Assembly: GCF_002847285.1 (NCBI RefSeq)
Contig: NZ_CP025407.1
Span: 6,265,001-6,329,000, forward strand
Direction of reading: 5' to 3'
DNA length: 64,000 nucleotides
Source: Streptomyces sp. CMB-StM0423
GTDB lineage: Bacteria > Actinomycetota > Actinomycetes > Streptomycetales > Streptomycetaceae
The notes under the pieces were generated by a model. The model made no database searches and was not told the origin of the DNA. It worked only from the letters and a program-made list of their open reading frames with translations. Of this stretch, positions 9,901-18,595 are shown piece after piece (the stretch's first letter is position 1; each line of letters opens with the position of its first letter). A program made the position numbers and the translations under genes.

Positions 9901-10099
9901 CGAACTGCCCGGCGTGGTCGGGCAGCAGCCGCTCCAGCGCCTCCCGGGCCGCTGTCACGCCGAACCCCCTGCCCGCGGCCGCCGCCGTGCCGCCTCCGGC
10001 CGTCACGCTACGGGCCTGCGCCTGCCCGCCGACGAGTGCCGCGCCGGCGCCGAGTGCGCCGGCCGTGCCCAGGATCGTGCGTCGCGTCATGTCCGTCAT
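6989..10099 (-). CDS. Secreted GH89 alpha-N-acetylglucosaminidase with C-terminal accessory domains
   Basis: 1036 aa. The Tat signal is TRRTILGTAGALGAGAAL. After an N-terminal NAGLU-like domain comes the TIM barrel, with GH89 signatures NDTHDGY and WWLLQNMSDYGGP. The two expected catalytic glutamates can be aligned with human NAGLU Glu316 and Glu446: LLHEGGDPGD (E323) and YMPEAAERDP (E443). The all-helical domain follows to about residue 700. The C-terminal 300 residues look like an NPCBM/NEW3-type beta domain plus a concanavalin-like domain (DSNGDGTLDTYRRI). It would release terminal alpha-linked GlcNAc outside the cell. The start could equally be the ATG at 10090; neither has a strong ribosome site. 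Confidence 0.9.
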   Translation of the reverse strand: MTDMTRRTILGTAGALGAGAALVGGQAQARSVTAGGGTAAAAGRGFGVTAAREALERLLPDHAGQFALTALDGEERFTVRGRAGRIEVGGTSPAVLLTGVHWYLKYTCRAVVSWSGSQTRLPRRLPAPAAPVERRATVPARFALNDTHDGYTGPYHDWARWERFVDVLALHGCNQVLVTPGTEAVYHRLLQDFGYSDAEARAWLPAPSHQPWWLLQNMSDYGGPVSPALLAERTELGRRITARMRELGISPVLPGYFGTVPGGFADRNPGARTVPQGTWAGLPRPDWLDPRTDVFRDVAAAFYRHQEDLFGAVGHLKMDLLHEGGDPGDVPVPEAARAVETALQTARPGATWVILGWQENPRRELLEGLAHPGRMLVVDGLSDLERVTDRETDWGGVPYAFGTIPNFGGRTTIGAKTHMWAERFAAWRDKPGSACVGTAYMPEAAERDPAALELFSELAWRAEPVDRKEWFDEYAAVRYGGADPAARAAFAALRETAYAISSADGRPHDSIFAARPSLDARSGAYYATKTPAFDLAEFDKAFGALLGVAPALRASDAYRHDLVDLARQALASRSRVLLPQLKAAYEREDAATFRTLSDLWLKLMALSDETTGAHRAFLLGPWLADARRMAADDAEAALLERTARVLVTTWADRPTADGGHLADYANRDWSGLIRDVHAPRWRAYLEELQDALAAGRDPEPFDWYAVEDPWTRQRNRYPERPSGNAHTLARRVHDVLATAPYQGVVTAVADPPALAPGGKGRLTAGFRNMCGLAATGAVELELTGLDAAPPGAVSLPAVPAAGGAEHAWEVRAPAGPPAKPLTPLAYEVRTAYGMAGQEPVAVHTPGTLFVAGPLADGLATVTTNAAVFGQLGDRWAVDGGGADMWKATAEFGAVFRPGSLASGGTVTLTVDAQAPTGPWARAGIVARNDLRTAGAAGFLNLAVTPANGVVLSYDSNGDGTLDTYRRITGVTAPVTLRLTRAGDTFTGACSTDSGATWRTVATVTVPGTAATQDAGLFMSAAAGVRGTVEFGGWTSG

Positions 10100-10204
10100 C
10101 AGCGGACCGTAGCCACGCGCGGGGCGAGGGGGCAACGGAGGGAAACGGGCGAAAAGTGACCGCGTACAGCCCGGCGCCGCAAGCGCTGTCTTCCGGGCCG
10201 GTAC

Positions 10205-10236
10205 GGGAGCCCGCAGACCCGGGAGCCCGCAGACCC
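10205..10236. repeat. Tandem 16-bp repeat, two perfect copies
   Basis: GGGAGCCCGCAGACCC occurs twice head to tail (10205-10220, 10221-10236) in the spacer between the response-regulator stop and the GH89 start. No function is apparent. Confidence 0.7.
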
Positions 10237-10261
10237 GCGCCGCGGGCCCGGCCCGGCTCCG

Positions 10262-10912
10262 TCAGCCGCGGTCCAGGTACGCCAGCACCGCCAGCACCCG
10301 GCGGTTGTCGTCGTCCGACGGCGGCAGCCCCAGCTTGCTGAAGATGTTCGACGTGTGCTTGGCCACCGCCCGCTCCGTGACCACCAGCCGCTCCGCGATG
10401 GCAGCGTTGGACCGCCCCTGCGCCATCAGCTCCATCACCTCGCGCTCCCGCGGCGTCAGCGTGTTCACCGGCTGGTCCTGCGCCGCCCGCCGGCTCAGCA
10501 ACTGCGAGATGACCTGCGGGTCCATGGCCGTACCGCCGCCCGCCACGCGCCGTACCGCGTCGATGAACTGGTCGGCGTCGAACACCCGGTCCTTGAGCAG
10601 GTACCCCACCCCGCCGCGCTCGTCCGCCAGCAGCTCGCGCGCGTACAACTGCTCCACGTGCTGCGAGAGCACCAGCACCGGCAGCCCCGGCCGCTTCGCC
10701 CGCGCCTGCAGCGCGCACTGCAGGCCCTCGTCCGAGAACGACGGCGGCAGCCGGACGTCGACCACCGCGACGTCCGGCTCCAGCTCGTCCAGCGCCCGCG
10801 CCAGCTCCGGGCCGTTGTCCACCGCGGCCAGGATCTCGAAGTCATACGCTTCGAGCATGCGGACGAGACCGTCCCTCAGAAGGAAGAGGTCTTCGGCGAT
10901 GACAGCGCGCAC
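10262..10912 (-). CDS. NarL/LuxR-family response regulator
   Basis: 216 aa. The receiver domain is at the N-terminus (VRAVIAEDLFLLRDGLVRML), with the phospho-acceptor Asp in VAVVDVRLPPS and the conserved Lys in GYLLKDRV. The C-terminal LuxR-type HTH carries LTPREREVMELMAQGRSNAA and TERAVAKHTSNIFSKLGL. The GTG start at 10912 has GGAG 5 bp upstream. It overlaps the 3' end of the kinase gene by 37 bp, so the pair is co-transcribed and translationally coupled. The target genes are unknown. Confidence 0.93.
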   Translation of the reverse strand: MRAVIAEDLFLLRDGLVRMLEAYDFEILAAVDNGPELARALDELEPDVAVVDVRLPPSFSDEGLQCALQARAKRPGLPVLVLSQHVEQLYARELLADERGGVGYLLKDRVFDADQFIDAVRRVAGGGTAMDPQVISQLLSRRAAQDQPVNTLTPREREVMELMAQGRSNAAIAERLVVTERAVAKHTSNIFSKLGLPPSDDDNRRVLAVLAYLDRG

Positions 10913-12168
10913 GGAATCTCCAGGGTCACCATCGTGGGGCCGCCGACCGGGCTGTTGACGGCCAGTACGCCGTCGAATGTACCGAGCCTGCGCTCCACCC
11001 CGGCCAGCCCGGACCCCTTGTCCAGCGACGCGCCGCCGCGGCCGTCGTCCGTGATGGCGATCCGCAGCATGCCGTCGCGGTGCCCCATGTCCAGCCACAC
11101 GCGCTGCGCCTCCGCGTGCTTGATCGCGTTCGTCAGCACCTCGCTCACCGCGAAGTACGCCGCCGACTCCACCGGCTCCGCCGCCCGCCCCGGCGGCGTA
11201 CCCAGGTCGATGTCCACCTCGACCGGGACCGGCATGCGCAGCGCCAGTGCCCGCACCGCGTCCGCGAGGCCCCGCTCCGCCAGCACCGGCGGGTGGATGC
11301 CCCGTACCAGGTCGCGCAGCTCCGTCAGCGCCTCGGCGGACTCGCCGCGCGCCCGCGACACCAGCTCCTTCGCCTTGGCCGGGTCCTTCTCGATGAGCGC
11401 CTCGATGGTGCCCAGGCTCATGCCCATGGCGACCAGCCGGGCCTGCGCCCCGTCGTGCAGGTCGCGCTCGATGCGGCGCAGTTCGGCGGCGGAGTTGTCG
11501 ACGGCGTCCGAGCGGGTCTCGGTCAGCCGCGCGACCCGCTCGGCCAGCTCGACCTCGCGCGGCGCCAGCACGCCCTTGGTCATCTGGAAGTGCAGGCCGA
11601 GCAGGCGGTGGCTGGTGAAGAGGCCGACGGCCAGCAGGGCGGTGCCGAGCCCGGCGGCCATGAGCGCGGTGGCCTGCGAGGACACCGGCACGAAGCCGTA
11701 CCAGTAGGTGTTGTCGCCGCCGCCGGTGATGGGGTCCCAGACGCCGGCGGCGATCACGTACCCCTCCAGCGGATAGAAGGTCAGCGCGACCGTGACGACG
11801 GCGAGGACCGTGCCCGCGAGCATGTCGGTGAACAGCCAGCGCAGATCGCGCCAGGTCGCCGGGTCGGTGAGCATGTGGCGGGTGCGCTGCGCCTGGCCGA
11901 TGAGCCCGCCTTGCAGGTTCGGCGGCCAGGGGCGGTACGTGGCGGGGATGCGCACGTCCGCCCACTGGGCGGCGAGCAGCCGGCGCAGGTTGGCCTGCAT
12001 CCGCACGCCCTCCAGCACCCAGGGCGTCGTCATCAGGCCGATGCCGAGCACGGGGATGAGGGCGACGGAGACGAGGGTCAGCACGAAGAGCGTGATCGAG
12101 ACCGCGGTGCACAGCACCGTCAGTGCCAGCGCCCGCACCCCGGTGAGCGCCCAGTTCCGGAAGATCAT
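10876..12168 (-). CDS. Two-component sensor histidine kinase (HisKA_3 type)
   Basis: 430 aa. The N-terminal membrane sensor has four hydrophobic segments (about residues 10-45 and 115-190) and resembles the putative sensor domain common in Streptomyces kinases (GGLIGQAQRTRHMLTDPATW). The dimerisation/phosphorylation motif is RRIERDLHDGAQARLVAMG, followed by an HATPase domain with EVLTNAIKHAEA, DDGRGGA and GSGLAGVERR. The ATG at 12168 is preceded by an AGGGGAA-type site; longer starts lack the conserved context. It is the partner of the overlapping response regulator and lies divergent from glnII. Confidence 0.92.
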   Translation of the reverse strand: MIFRNWALTGVRALALTVLCTAVSITLFVLTLVSVALIPVLGIGLMTTPWVLEGVRMQANLRRLLAAQWADVRIPATYRPWPPNLQGGLIGQAQRTRHMLTDPATWRDLRWLFTDMLAGTVLAVVTVALTFYPLEGYVIAAGVWDPITGGGDNTYWYGFVPVSSQATALMAAGLGTALLAVGLFTSHRLLGLHFQMTKGVLAPREVELAERVARLTETRSDAVDNSAAELRRIERDLHDGAQARLVAMGMSLGTIEALIEKDPAKAKELVSRARGESAEALTELRDLVRGIHPPVLAERGLADAVRALALRMPVPVEVDIDLGTPPGRAAEPVESAAYFAVSEVLTNAIKHAEAQRVWLDMGHRDGMLRIAITDDGRGGASLDKGSGLAGVERRLGTFDGVLAVNSPVGGPTMVTLEIPCALSSPKTSSF

Positions 12169-12354
12169 CTCCGTGTTCCCCTCTGTTTCCGCTGCTCCCT
12201 GCCGGTCCCGCGCCCGTTCCTGCGCGGGTCCCGGCTCGCGCGGCCCGCTTCTCCGGCCGCATGTCACAGTCTGCCGCGCGGCCCGGACGGGGGCACGGGT
12301 CCGTACCCCCGGGCCGGGGTGTAGCTAGCACCACCACGCCGTACGGGACGAAGG

Positions 12355-12392
12355 GACACACCGGGTTTACATCCGGGCAACGGACGGGAAAC
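12355..12392 (+). promoter_or_regulatory. GlnR box upstream of glnII
   Basis: Four pentamers at exact 11-bp steps: GACAC (12355), TTTAC (12366), GCAAC (12377) and GAAAC (12388), i.e. GACAC-n6-TTTAC-n6-GCAAC-n6-GAAAC. This fits the published GlnR pattern gTnAc-n6-GaAAc in tandem, 88-126 bp upstream of the glnII start. The rest of 12169-12480 is divergent promoter space with no gene. Confidence 0.8.
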
Positions 12393-12480
12393 CGCGGCTT
12401 GCGACGCTGCCCGCGGCGGGCGCGCGTGCTGCGCGCCGCCCTGCACCGCACCGCACCTGTACGAACGAAGGACGGCGACC

Positions 12481-13500
12481 GTGAGCTACAAGGCCGAGTA
12501 CATCTGGATCGACGGCACCCTGCCCACCGCCAAGCTGCGCTCGAAGACCAAGATCGTCGAGACCGGCGCCGAGCCGCCCCTCTGGGGCTTCGACGGCTCC
12601 AGCACCAACCAGGCCGAGGGCAGCTCCTCCGACTGCGTCCTCAAGCCCGTCTTCACCTGCCCCGACCCGCTGCGCGGCGGCGCCGACGTGCTCGTACTCT
12701 GCGAGGTCCTCGACACCGACCTCAGCCCGCACGCCTCCAACACCCGCGCCGAGCTGCGTGAGGTCGCCGAGCGCTTCGCCGGCCAGGAGCCGGTCCTCGG
12801 CATCGAGCAGGAGTACACCTTCTTCCGCGGCTCCCGCCCCCTCGGCTTCCCCGAGAACGGCTTCCCGGCCCCGCAGGGCGGCTACTACTGCGGCGTCGGC
12901 GCCGACGAGATCTTCGGCCGCGAGGTCGTCGAGGCCCACCTCGGCAACTGCCTCAAGGCGGGCCTCGGCCTGTCCGGCATCAACGCCGAGGTCATGCCGG
13001 GCCAGTGGGAGTTCCAGGTCGGCCCGCTCGGCCCGCTGGAGGTTGCGGACCAGCTCTGGGTCGCGCGCTGGCTCCTCTACCGCACGGCCGAGGACTTCGG
13101 CGTCTCCGCCACCCTCGACCCCAAGCCCGCGAAGGGCGACTGGAACGGCGCGGGCGCGCACACCAACTTCTCCACCCGGCGGATGCGCGAGGACTACGAG
13201 GCGATCGTCGCCGCCTGCGAGGCGCTGGGCGAGGGCGACAAGCCGCTGACGCACGTGCGCGCGTACGGTGCGGGCGTGGAGACCCGGCTGACGGGGGCGC
13301 ACGAGACGGCGCCGTGGGACGAGTACTCGTACGGGGTGTCGGACCGCGGGGCGTCGGTGCGGATCCCGTGGCAGGTGGAGAAGGACGGCAAGGGGTACAT
13401 CGAGGACCGGCGGCCGAACGCGAACGTGGACCCGTACGTGGTGACGCGGCTGATGGTGGACACGTGCTGCGCGGCCCTGGAGAAGGCGGGCCTGGACTGA
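12481..13500 (+). CDS. glnII: Type II (eukaryotic-type) glutamine synthetase
   Basis: 339 aa, normal for GSII. It makes glutamine from glutamate, ammonia and ATP in the cytoplasm. Visible motifs are WGFDGSSTNQAEGSSSDC, LGIEQEYTFF, GYYCGVGADEIFGREVVEAH, PGQWEFQVGP and GDWNGAGAHTNFSTRRMR. The GTG start gives MSYKAEYIWIDG, with GAAGGA upstream. A four-element GlnR box lies upstream, so nitrogen-limitation control by GlnR is expected. Identification is firm. Confidence 0.97.
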   Translation: MSYKAEYIWIDGTLPTAKLRSKTKIVETGAEPPLWGFDGSSTNQAEGSSSDCVLKPVFTCPDPLRGGADVLVLCEVLDTDLSPHASNTRAELREVAERFAGQEPVLGIEQEYTFFRGSRPLGFPENGFPAPQGGYYCGVGADEIFGREVVEAHLGNCLKAGLGLSGINAEVMPGQWEFQVGPLGPLEVADQLWVARWLLYRTAEDFGVSATLDPKPAKGDWNGAGAHTNFSTRRMREDYEAIVAACEALGEGDKPLTHVRAYGAGVETRLTGAHETAPWDEYSYGVSDRGASVRIPWQVEKDGKGYIEDRRPNANVDPYVVTRLMVDTCCAALEKAGLD

Positions 13501-13863
13501 GCCCGGGCCTCGGGGTCGTACGGGGCCGGGTTCTCGGCGTTCAGGGTGTGCGGACCGGGGCACGGCGGCCGGCGCGGGGGGCGCAGCCGCTGCGCTCGGA
13601 GCGCGTGGCCGTGGCGGGGTTCGCACTGCCGGGGTCCCCGCTGGCGCCGGCCGCTCGGTGCGCGGCGGGGGTCCGGGTACCGCGGACGGCGACGGCGGCA
13701 CTGAAGTCCGGGGGCTGCCGGGGCCGCGGGGTTTGCGGGTCCTACGGGAACGTGACCGGACACCACCCGTGCCGCTCCGCGGGTTGGTGCAACCGGCTTT
13801 TTCGCTCGCCCTATCGGCCGCGTCGCGCTGGCCTGGGGCCGGGGAGATGCCGAGGCTGAATGC
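13501..13863. other. Intergenic region without a supported gene
   Basis: 363 bp between glnII and the PI-PLC-like gene. The only structure I can point to is a short GGTTG-GTG-CAACC hairpin at 13783-13795 followed by a T run (about 13799-13803), a weak terminator candidate. GAGG lies 8 bp before the next ATG. Confidence 0.5.
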
Positions 13864-16773
13864 ATGTCAGGGGCGCGGCGGGTCTGGACGGCGGTCGCCG
13901 CCGCCCTGCTGAGCGCGCTGACGGTGCTGCTGCTGTGCCGGTACACGGTGGCCGACCCGGCGTACTACACGGGCGCGGTGCGCGAGGCCGACGGCTACCA
14001 GCGCGTCTACGACGAAGTGCTGCCGGACCCCGCCGTCCGCCGGGCGCTGCGGACGGGCGCGCTGGGCATCCCGCTGCGGAGCGACGCGGTGGTCGACAAC
14101 CTGCCGCTGCTGGTCCCGCGCCCGGCGCTGGAGCAGGCGGCGGACCGGCAGGCGCGGGCCCTGGTCGCGGCGCTGACCGGCACCGGCAGGGCGGCGGCAG
14201 GCAACGACTGGCGCGGGCCGGTCACGGAGAGCGCGACGGAAGCGGGCAGCGACCAACTGCGCGCGCTGCGCGAGGACGCGGACCCGGCCGCGGCCCGCGG
14301 CCTCACCCACCTCATCACCCGCCTCCGCGAGTACGTCACCCCCGGAGACCAGTCGCCGACCCCGACGTCGGCGCTGCGGGAAGCGGTGGCGACGTTCGTC
14401 CACGACACGTGGCCGCCGAGCACGGCACGCCGCATCATGACGGCGCTGGACGAGGTCCTGCCGGGAGCGGAAGCGGAACCCCACACGCCGACGGCCGGTG
14501 CAGGAGCCGCGGATCGGAGTTCGGTGGGGGAGGTGCGCCCTCCGTTGGTGGGTCGGGGCGATGAGGTGGGGCGGCCGGGCTTGTGGACGGTGGGGCGGGG
14601 AAGTGGTGCGGCGGGCGGCGAGGCGGCGGCGGGCGGAAGGGAGCCGCGCGGGCCGTTGACAGTGGGTGGGCAGGGGGCGGAGCTGCGCCCGCCGTTGGTC
14701 GGGGCGCCGGGTTCTGAGGCTTCGGTGGGGCCGGGGACGGAGGGGCGTGGGCCGTACGTCGCCGTGGGGCGTCCGCCGCTCGTGGCGTCGGGCAGTGCCG
14801 CGGGGGACGGGCGGGGAGCGGTCGTCGGTACGGGTGGGGGAGTCCCGGCGGTGGGGGAGCAGCGGGTGCCGTTGGTGGTGGAGGACCGGGCCGGGGGCGG
14901 TACGGATCCGGCGTCCGCGGCGTCGTCGAAACTGCCGGGGTGGGGTCCTGAGCGGGGGGCGGTGGTACGGACCGTGCTGGCCGCGTCCGCGTCGTGGTGG
15001 GCCGTCGCGGGGGTGGCCGCCGGGGCGGCCGGTGCCGGGGTGCTGGCGCTGCGCGCGGCGGCCCGCGGCGGGCGCTTCCGGGCGCGTACCGCGGCGGCGG
15101 CGTGCGCGGGCGCCGCGGTGCTGACCGCCGCCGCGGGGGCGGCGGTGTGGGCGGCGCTGCCGGCGTCCGCGGGGCTGGTGCCGGACGGCCTGCCGCCGAG
15201 TGTGGCGGCGCTGCTCGCGGACGTGGTGGCGGGCCTCTACCGCGAGGCGGCCCTGGCCTGGGCCGGGGCCCTGCTCGCCCTGACCCTCACCGCCACGGCC
15301 CTCACCACCTCCGAGACGGCCCGCAAAACCCTCTACCGCACCCTCACCCGCACCGCGGGCCCTACGGCGGCTGCGACTGCGCCCGCCTTCGGGGCCGTAC
15401 GGGCGAACCCGCACCGCGCCCCCGACACCCCCGTGCCAACCGGAGCCGACTCCGAGACGACCACCGACTCGCAACACTCCACGACACCGCCCCCACCGAG
15501 CCGTACCGCCACCGCCGCACCAGGGACGCCCCACCACCCCAGCGCCGCCGCCACCCCTCCGCCCTCCGCCCCCACTTCGCCCGCTCCCACCCGCTCCCGC
15601 CGCCCGGGCAGCCCCGCCACCTCCGCGCCGCTCTCCGGCTCCGCCCCGCCCGCGCCTACTGGCCCTCGTTGGTTCCGCCGCCCGCGAAGCGCCGCTACCC
15701 CCGCGCCCCTCCCCGCCGACGCCACCCCGCCGCCCTCCGCCCCCGCCTCGCCCCCGGCCCTCCGCGCCTCCTCGCCCGCCACCCCCCGTCCCCGCTGGGC
15801 GCGGCAGCTCGGGCTTGGGGTCGCCGGGTTCGTTGCGCTTGCCCAGGTGTGGATGCTCGTCGGGGTACCGGCCGGGGATTCGCTTGCCTGCAACGGTGAC
15901 GTCGCCCTCTGCGGGCGGCCGTACGACCAGGTCGTGCAGGTCGGGGCGCACAACGCCATGGCCACCGTGCCCGACGGGTTCCTCGGCGCGCACCAGGACG
16001 TCTCCCTCACCGGGCAGCTCGACCGCGGTGCCCGCGCGCTCCTCCTCGACACCCACTACTGGGAGACCGCCGAGCGGCTCGTGCCGCCCGCCGGCACCGG
16101 GGGGCTCGATGCCGCCGCCCGGGCGACCCTCGTACGGGCCGTCGACTCCGTCGTCCGCCCGCGACCCGGCACCTGGCTCTGCCACGGCCCGTGCCGGATG
16201 GGCGCCACGCCCCTCACCGCGCAACTGCGCGAGCTGCGCGACTGGCTGGAGGAGCACCCCCGGGACGTGGTGACCCTGATCCTCCAGGACGCCATCACCC
16301 CCCGCGACACCGCCCGTGCCTTCCGCGCCGCCGGCCTCGGGCCGTATCTGCACCGCCCCGACCCCGATCCCGCCGCGCCCTGGCCGACGCTCGGCGAGAT
16401 GGCCGACTCCGGGCGGCGGCTCGTGGTCTTCGCCGAGGAGGCCGACGGGCCCGCGCCCTGGTACCGCAACTTCTACGAGTACGCCGTCGAGACCCCGTAC
16501 CGCGCCCGCGAACCCGGCGACATGAGCTGCGCGCCCCACCGCGGCGGCAACGACCCCCGCAAGCGGCTCTTCCTCCTCAACCACTTCGTCACCCACGGCA
16601 TGGGCGCTCCCCGCGCCGAGGCCGCCGCCGTCAACGACGCCGACGCCATCGTCCACCGCGCCAGGACGTGCGCCCTGCTGCGCGGCCGGATGCCCACCAT
16701 CATCGCCGTGAACCACATGACCCTCGGCGACGCCGTCGGTGCCGTACGGCGCCTCAACTCCGAGACACGCTGA
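13864..16773 (+). CDS. Multi-spanning membrane protein with C-terminal PI-PLC X-like domain
   Basis: 969 aa. One N-terminal transmembrane helix (VWTAVAAALLSALTVLLLC) leads to an outer helical domain (about residues 30-210). A Gly/Val-rich low-complexity stretch follows (about 215-345) with recurring RPPLV-type motifs, then three hydrophobic helices (about 375-480). A Pro/Thr/Ala-rich segment (about 490-640) and another helix (LGVAGFVALAQVWMLVGV) come before the catalytic-type domain (about 675-965). That domain has two candidate active-site His residues in VVQVGAHNAMATV and WLCHGPCRM, plus ALLLDTHYWE. It may cleave phosphoinositide or related lipid headgroups outside the cell. The substrate is unknown. 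The ATG has GAGG 8 bp upstream. Confidence 0.75.
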   Translation: MSGARRVWTAVAAALLSALTVLLLCRYTVADPAYYTGAVREADGYQRVYDEVLPDPAVRRALRTGALGIPLRSDAVVDNLPLLVPRPALEQAADRQARALVAALTGTGRAAAGNDWRGPVTESATEAGSDQLRALREDADPAAARGLTHLITRLREYVTPGDQSPTPTSALREAVATFVHDTWPPSTARRIMTALDEVLPGAEAEPHTPTAGAGAADRSSVGEVRPPLVGRGDEVGRPGLWTVGRGSGAAGGEAAAGGREPRGPLTVGGQGAELRPPLVGAPGSEASVGPGTEGRGPYVAVGRPPLVASGSAAGDGRGAVVGTGGGVPAVGEQRVPLVVEDRAGGGTDPASAASSKLPGWGPERGAVVRTVLAASASWWAVAGVAAGAAGAGVLALRAAARGGRFRARTAAAACAGAAVLTAAAGAAVWAALPASAGLVPDGLPPSVAALLADVVAGLYREAALAWAGALLALTLTATALTTSETARKTLYRTLTRTAGPTAAATAPAFGAVRANPHRAPDTPVPTGADSETTTDSQHSTTPPPPSRTATAAPGTPHHPSAAATPPPSAPTSPAPTRSRRPGSPATSAPLSGSAPPAPTGPRWFRRPRSAATPAPLPADATPPPSAPASPPALRASSPATPRPRWARQLGLGVAGFVALAQVWMLVGVPAGDSLACNGDVALCGRPYDQVVQVGAHNAMATVPDGFLGAHQDVSLTGQLDRGARALLLDTHYWETAERLVPPAGTGGLDAAARATLVRAVDSVVRPRPGTWLCHGPCRMGATPLTAQLRELRDWLEEHPRDVVTLILQDAITPRDTARAFRAAGLGPYLHRPDPDPAAPWPTLGEMADSGRRLVVFAEEADGPAPWYRNFYEYAVETPYRAREPGDMSCAPHRGGNDPRKRLFLLNHFVTHGMGAPRAEAAAVNDADAIVHRARTCALLRGRMPTIIAVNHMTLGDAVGAVRRLNSETR

Positions 16774-16782
16774 GCACACCGA

Positions 16783-16805
16783 GCCCCGGCCTTGCCCCCC
16801 GGGGC
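16783..16805. terminator. Convergent hairpin terminator candidate
   Basis: GCCCCGG / CCGGGGC arms of 7 bp with a 9-base loop lie between two convergent genes. There is no T run. Confidence 0.45.
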
Positions 16806-16813
16806 GGCGGCCG

Positions 16814-18463
16814 TCAGTCGCAGCGCGTGCCCTTCTTCGGGCGCTTGCCGTCGAGCAGGAAGTCGTTGACGTTCCCGTCGACGCACGAGTCCCCGGTGAT
16901 GTAGCCGGTGTGCCCGACGCTCTCGAAGGTCAGCACCACGGAGTCGTTGTCGAGTTCCTTCGCCATGTCCGCCCCGCCCCGGTACGGGGTCGCGGGGTCG
17001 CCGGTGGTGGCGACCAGCAGCGCGGCGGGGGCCTTCGTGGCGCGTACCTGGCGTGATTCGTTGTCACCCGGTACGGGCCAGCCCGTGCAGGTCAGCATCT
17101 GGCCGGCCATGAACGTGCCGAAGACCGGGGACGCCTTGGTGAACTCGCCCTTGGCCTGCTCGACGTCCGCCGCGGTGTAGCGGTCGCTCGTGTCACGGCA
17201 GGTGACGGCGGTGAAGGCGGCGTCCGCGTTGCCCTCGGCGGCAGTCGCGAGGAGCCCCGCACCCGGCACCCCCGCACCCCGCGCCGCCGCGCCGCCGCTC
17301 CCGCCCGCAAGCCGGACCATCGGCGCCCCGTTGCCGTCCCCGAGCGCGCTCAGTGCGTGCCGCAGGTCCGGCCACAGCTTCTCCGAGTACATTGCGTTCT
17401 TCAGCGCGTCGACGAACGTCGACTGGTCCAGCTCCCCCGCCGCGGTGTCGATCTCCCGCTTGTCGAGCAGGCTGAACAACTGCCGCGTCTCCTTCTTCGC
17501 CTTCGCCGTGTCGTCGCCCAGCGGGCACTCCGACGCCCCGCGCTTCGTGCAGTCCTTCGTGAAGTCGTCCAGCGCGCGCTGGAAGGCGTGCGCGTTGGCG
17601 AGGTAGGTCTGCTCGCTGTTCTTCATCGGGTTCTCGACGCCGTCGAGGACGACCCGGCCCGTCCTGCGCGGGAAGAGGTGCAGGTAGTTCGCGCCCAGCT
17701 TGGTGCCGTAGGAGAAGCCCAAGTACGTGAGCTTGTCCTCGCCCAGCACCCCCCGCAGCACGTCGAGGTCGCGGGCGGAGTCGGCGGTGCCGACCCATGG
17801 CAGGAGCTTCCCGGAGTCCTCCTCGCACAGCTTGCCCTGGAGTTCGCGGAACGAGGCGAGCTTGTCGATCTCCGCGCGGTCGTCGGGGGAGCGGTCCAGG
17901 CTCTTGGCCTGCCGCGCGGACGGGCTCGCGCACTGTACGGGAGGGGTGCTGTCGCCGACGCCGCGCGGGTCGGGGGCGACGATGTCGTAGCGCTCGTTGA
18001 GCTTCGTGAACTTCGCGCCGAGGCCGCCGAGGCCCTCGACGCCCGACTCGCCGGGGCCGCCGAAGTTGAGCACGAGGGAGCCGATCCGGTCGCTCTTGGC
18101 GCCGGTCGCGGGCAGGCGGGCGACGGCGAGGTGCAGGTTGCCGCGGTCGGTGGCCGCGTAGTCGCGGGGGACCCGCACGCGGCTGCACTGGAGCCGTTTG
18201 AGGTAGCCGGGGGGCTTGCGGCCGGTCTCCTTCGCCGCCTCCGCGACCTTGCGGCCGCAGTCGGTCCAGTCCACGGACTGGTCGTAGTACGAACCGAGCG
18301 ACCCGTCGCCGTCGGCGGCGGGTCGCTTCGCGGGGGCGCCGGCCGGACTCGCGGCGGTCAGCGCGAGGGCACCGGCGACCGGCAGGACCGCGACGACGAG
18401 GGCGGCGCGGCGGGACGCGGAACGTCGGCGGCCGGCGGGGGATATGTGGTATTTCGCTCCCAT
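16814..18463 (-). CDS. Secreted alpha/beta-hydrolase, tripeptidyl aminopeptidase (Tap/SlpD) type
   Basis: 549 aa with an N-terminal signal (RRAALVVAVLPVAGALALTA). The alpha/beta-hydrolase fold shows the oxyanion region LNFGGPGESG, DPRGVGDSTP, the nucleophile elbow GFSYGTKLG and a C-terminal TAP-like segment with the putative Asp in TTGDPATPY and His in SVGHTGYI. Cys pairs (CGRK/LQCSR, CRD/LTC, SCVD/RCD) suggest disulfides after export. Such enzymes release N-terminal tripeptides from extracellular proteins; the exact substrate is not known. The ATG at 18463 lacks a clear ribosome site, so the start is less certain than the body. Confidence 0.85.
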   Translation of the reverse strand: MGAKYHISPAGRRRSASRRAALVVAVLPVAGALALTAASPAGAPAKRPAADGDGSLGSYYDQSVDWTDCGRKVAEAAKETGRKPPGYLKRLQCSRVRVPRDYAATDRGNLHLAVARLPATGAKSDRIGSLVLNFGGPGESGVEGLGGLGAKFTKLNERYDIVAPDPRGVGDSTPPVQCASPSARQAKSLDRSPDDRAEIDKLASFRELQGKLCEEDSGKLLPWVGTADSARDLDVLRGVLGEDKLTYLGFSYGTKLGANYLHLFPRRTGRVVLDGVENPMKNSEQTYLANAHAFQRALDDFTKDCTKRGASECPLGDDTAKAKKETRQLFSLLDKREIDTAAGELDQSTFVDALKNAMYSEKLWPDLRHALSALGDGNGAPMVRLAGGSGGAAARGAGVPGAGLLATAAEGNADAAFTAVTCRDTSDRYTAADVEQAKGEFTKASPVFGTFMAGQMLTCTGWPVPGDNESRQVRATKAPAALLVATTGDPATPYRGGADMAKELDNDSVVLTFESVGHTGYITGDSCVDGNVNDFLLDGKRPKKGTRCD

Positions 18464-18595
18464 GGAGCACACGCTACGGGCGGCCCCGTACCTCCGCACC
18501 CGCGGCGCGGACCGCCGGACACCCGGCGACGTACCGCCGCGGCACCGGGCAAAAGGGGACGCGCCGCGGGTCCGGCGGCTGCGATGCTGGCCCGC

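Noticed and set aside
13867..16779. Minus-strand open frame of 970 codons
   Set aside because: Antisense to the PI-PLC-like gene; Arg/Gly/His-rich low-complexity translation with no domain.
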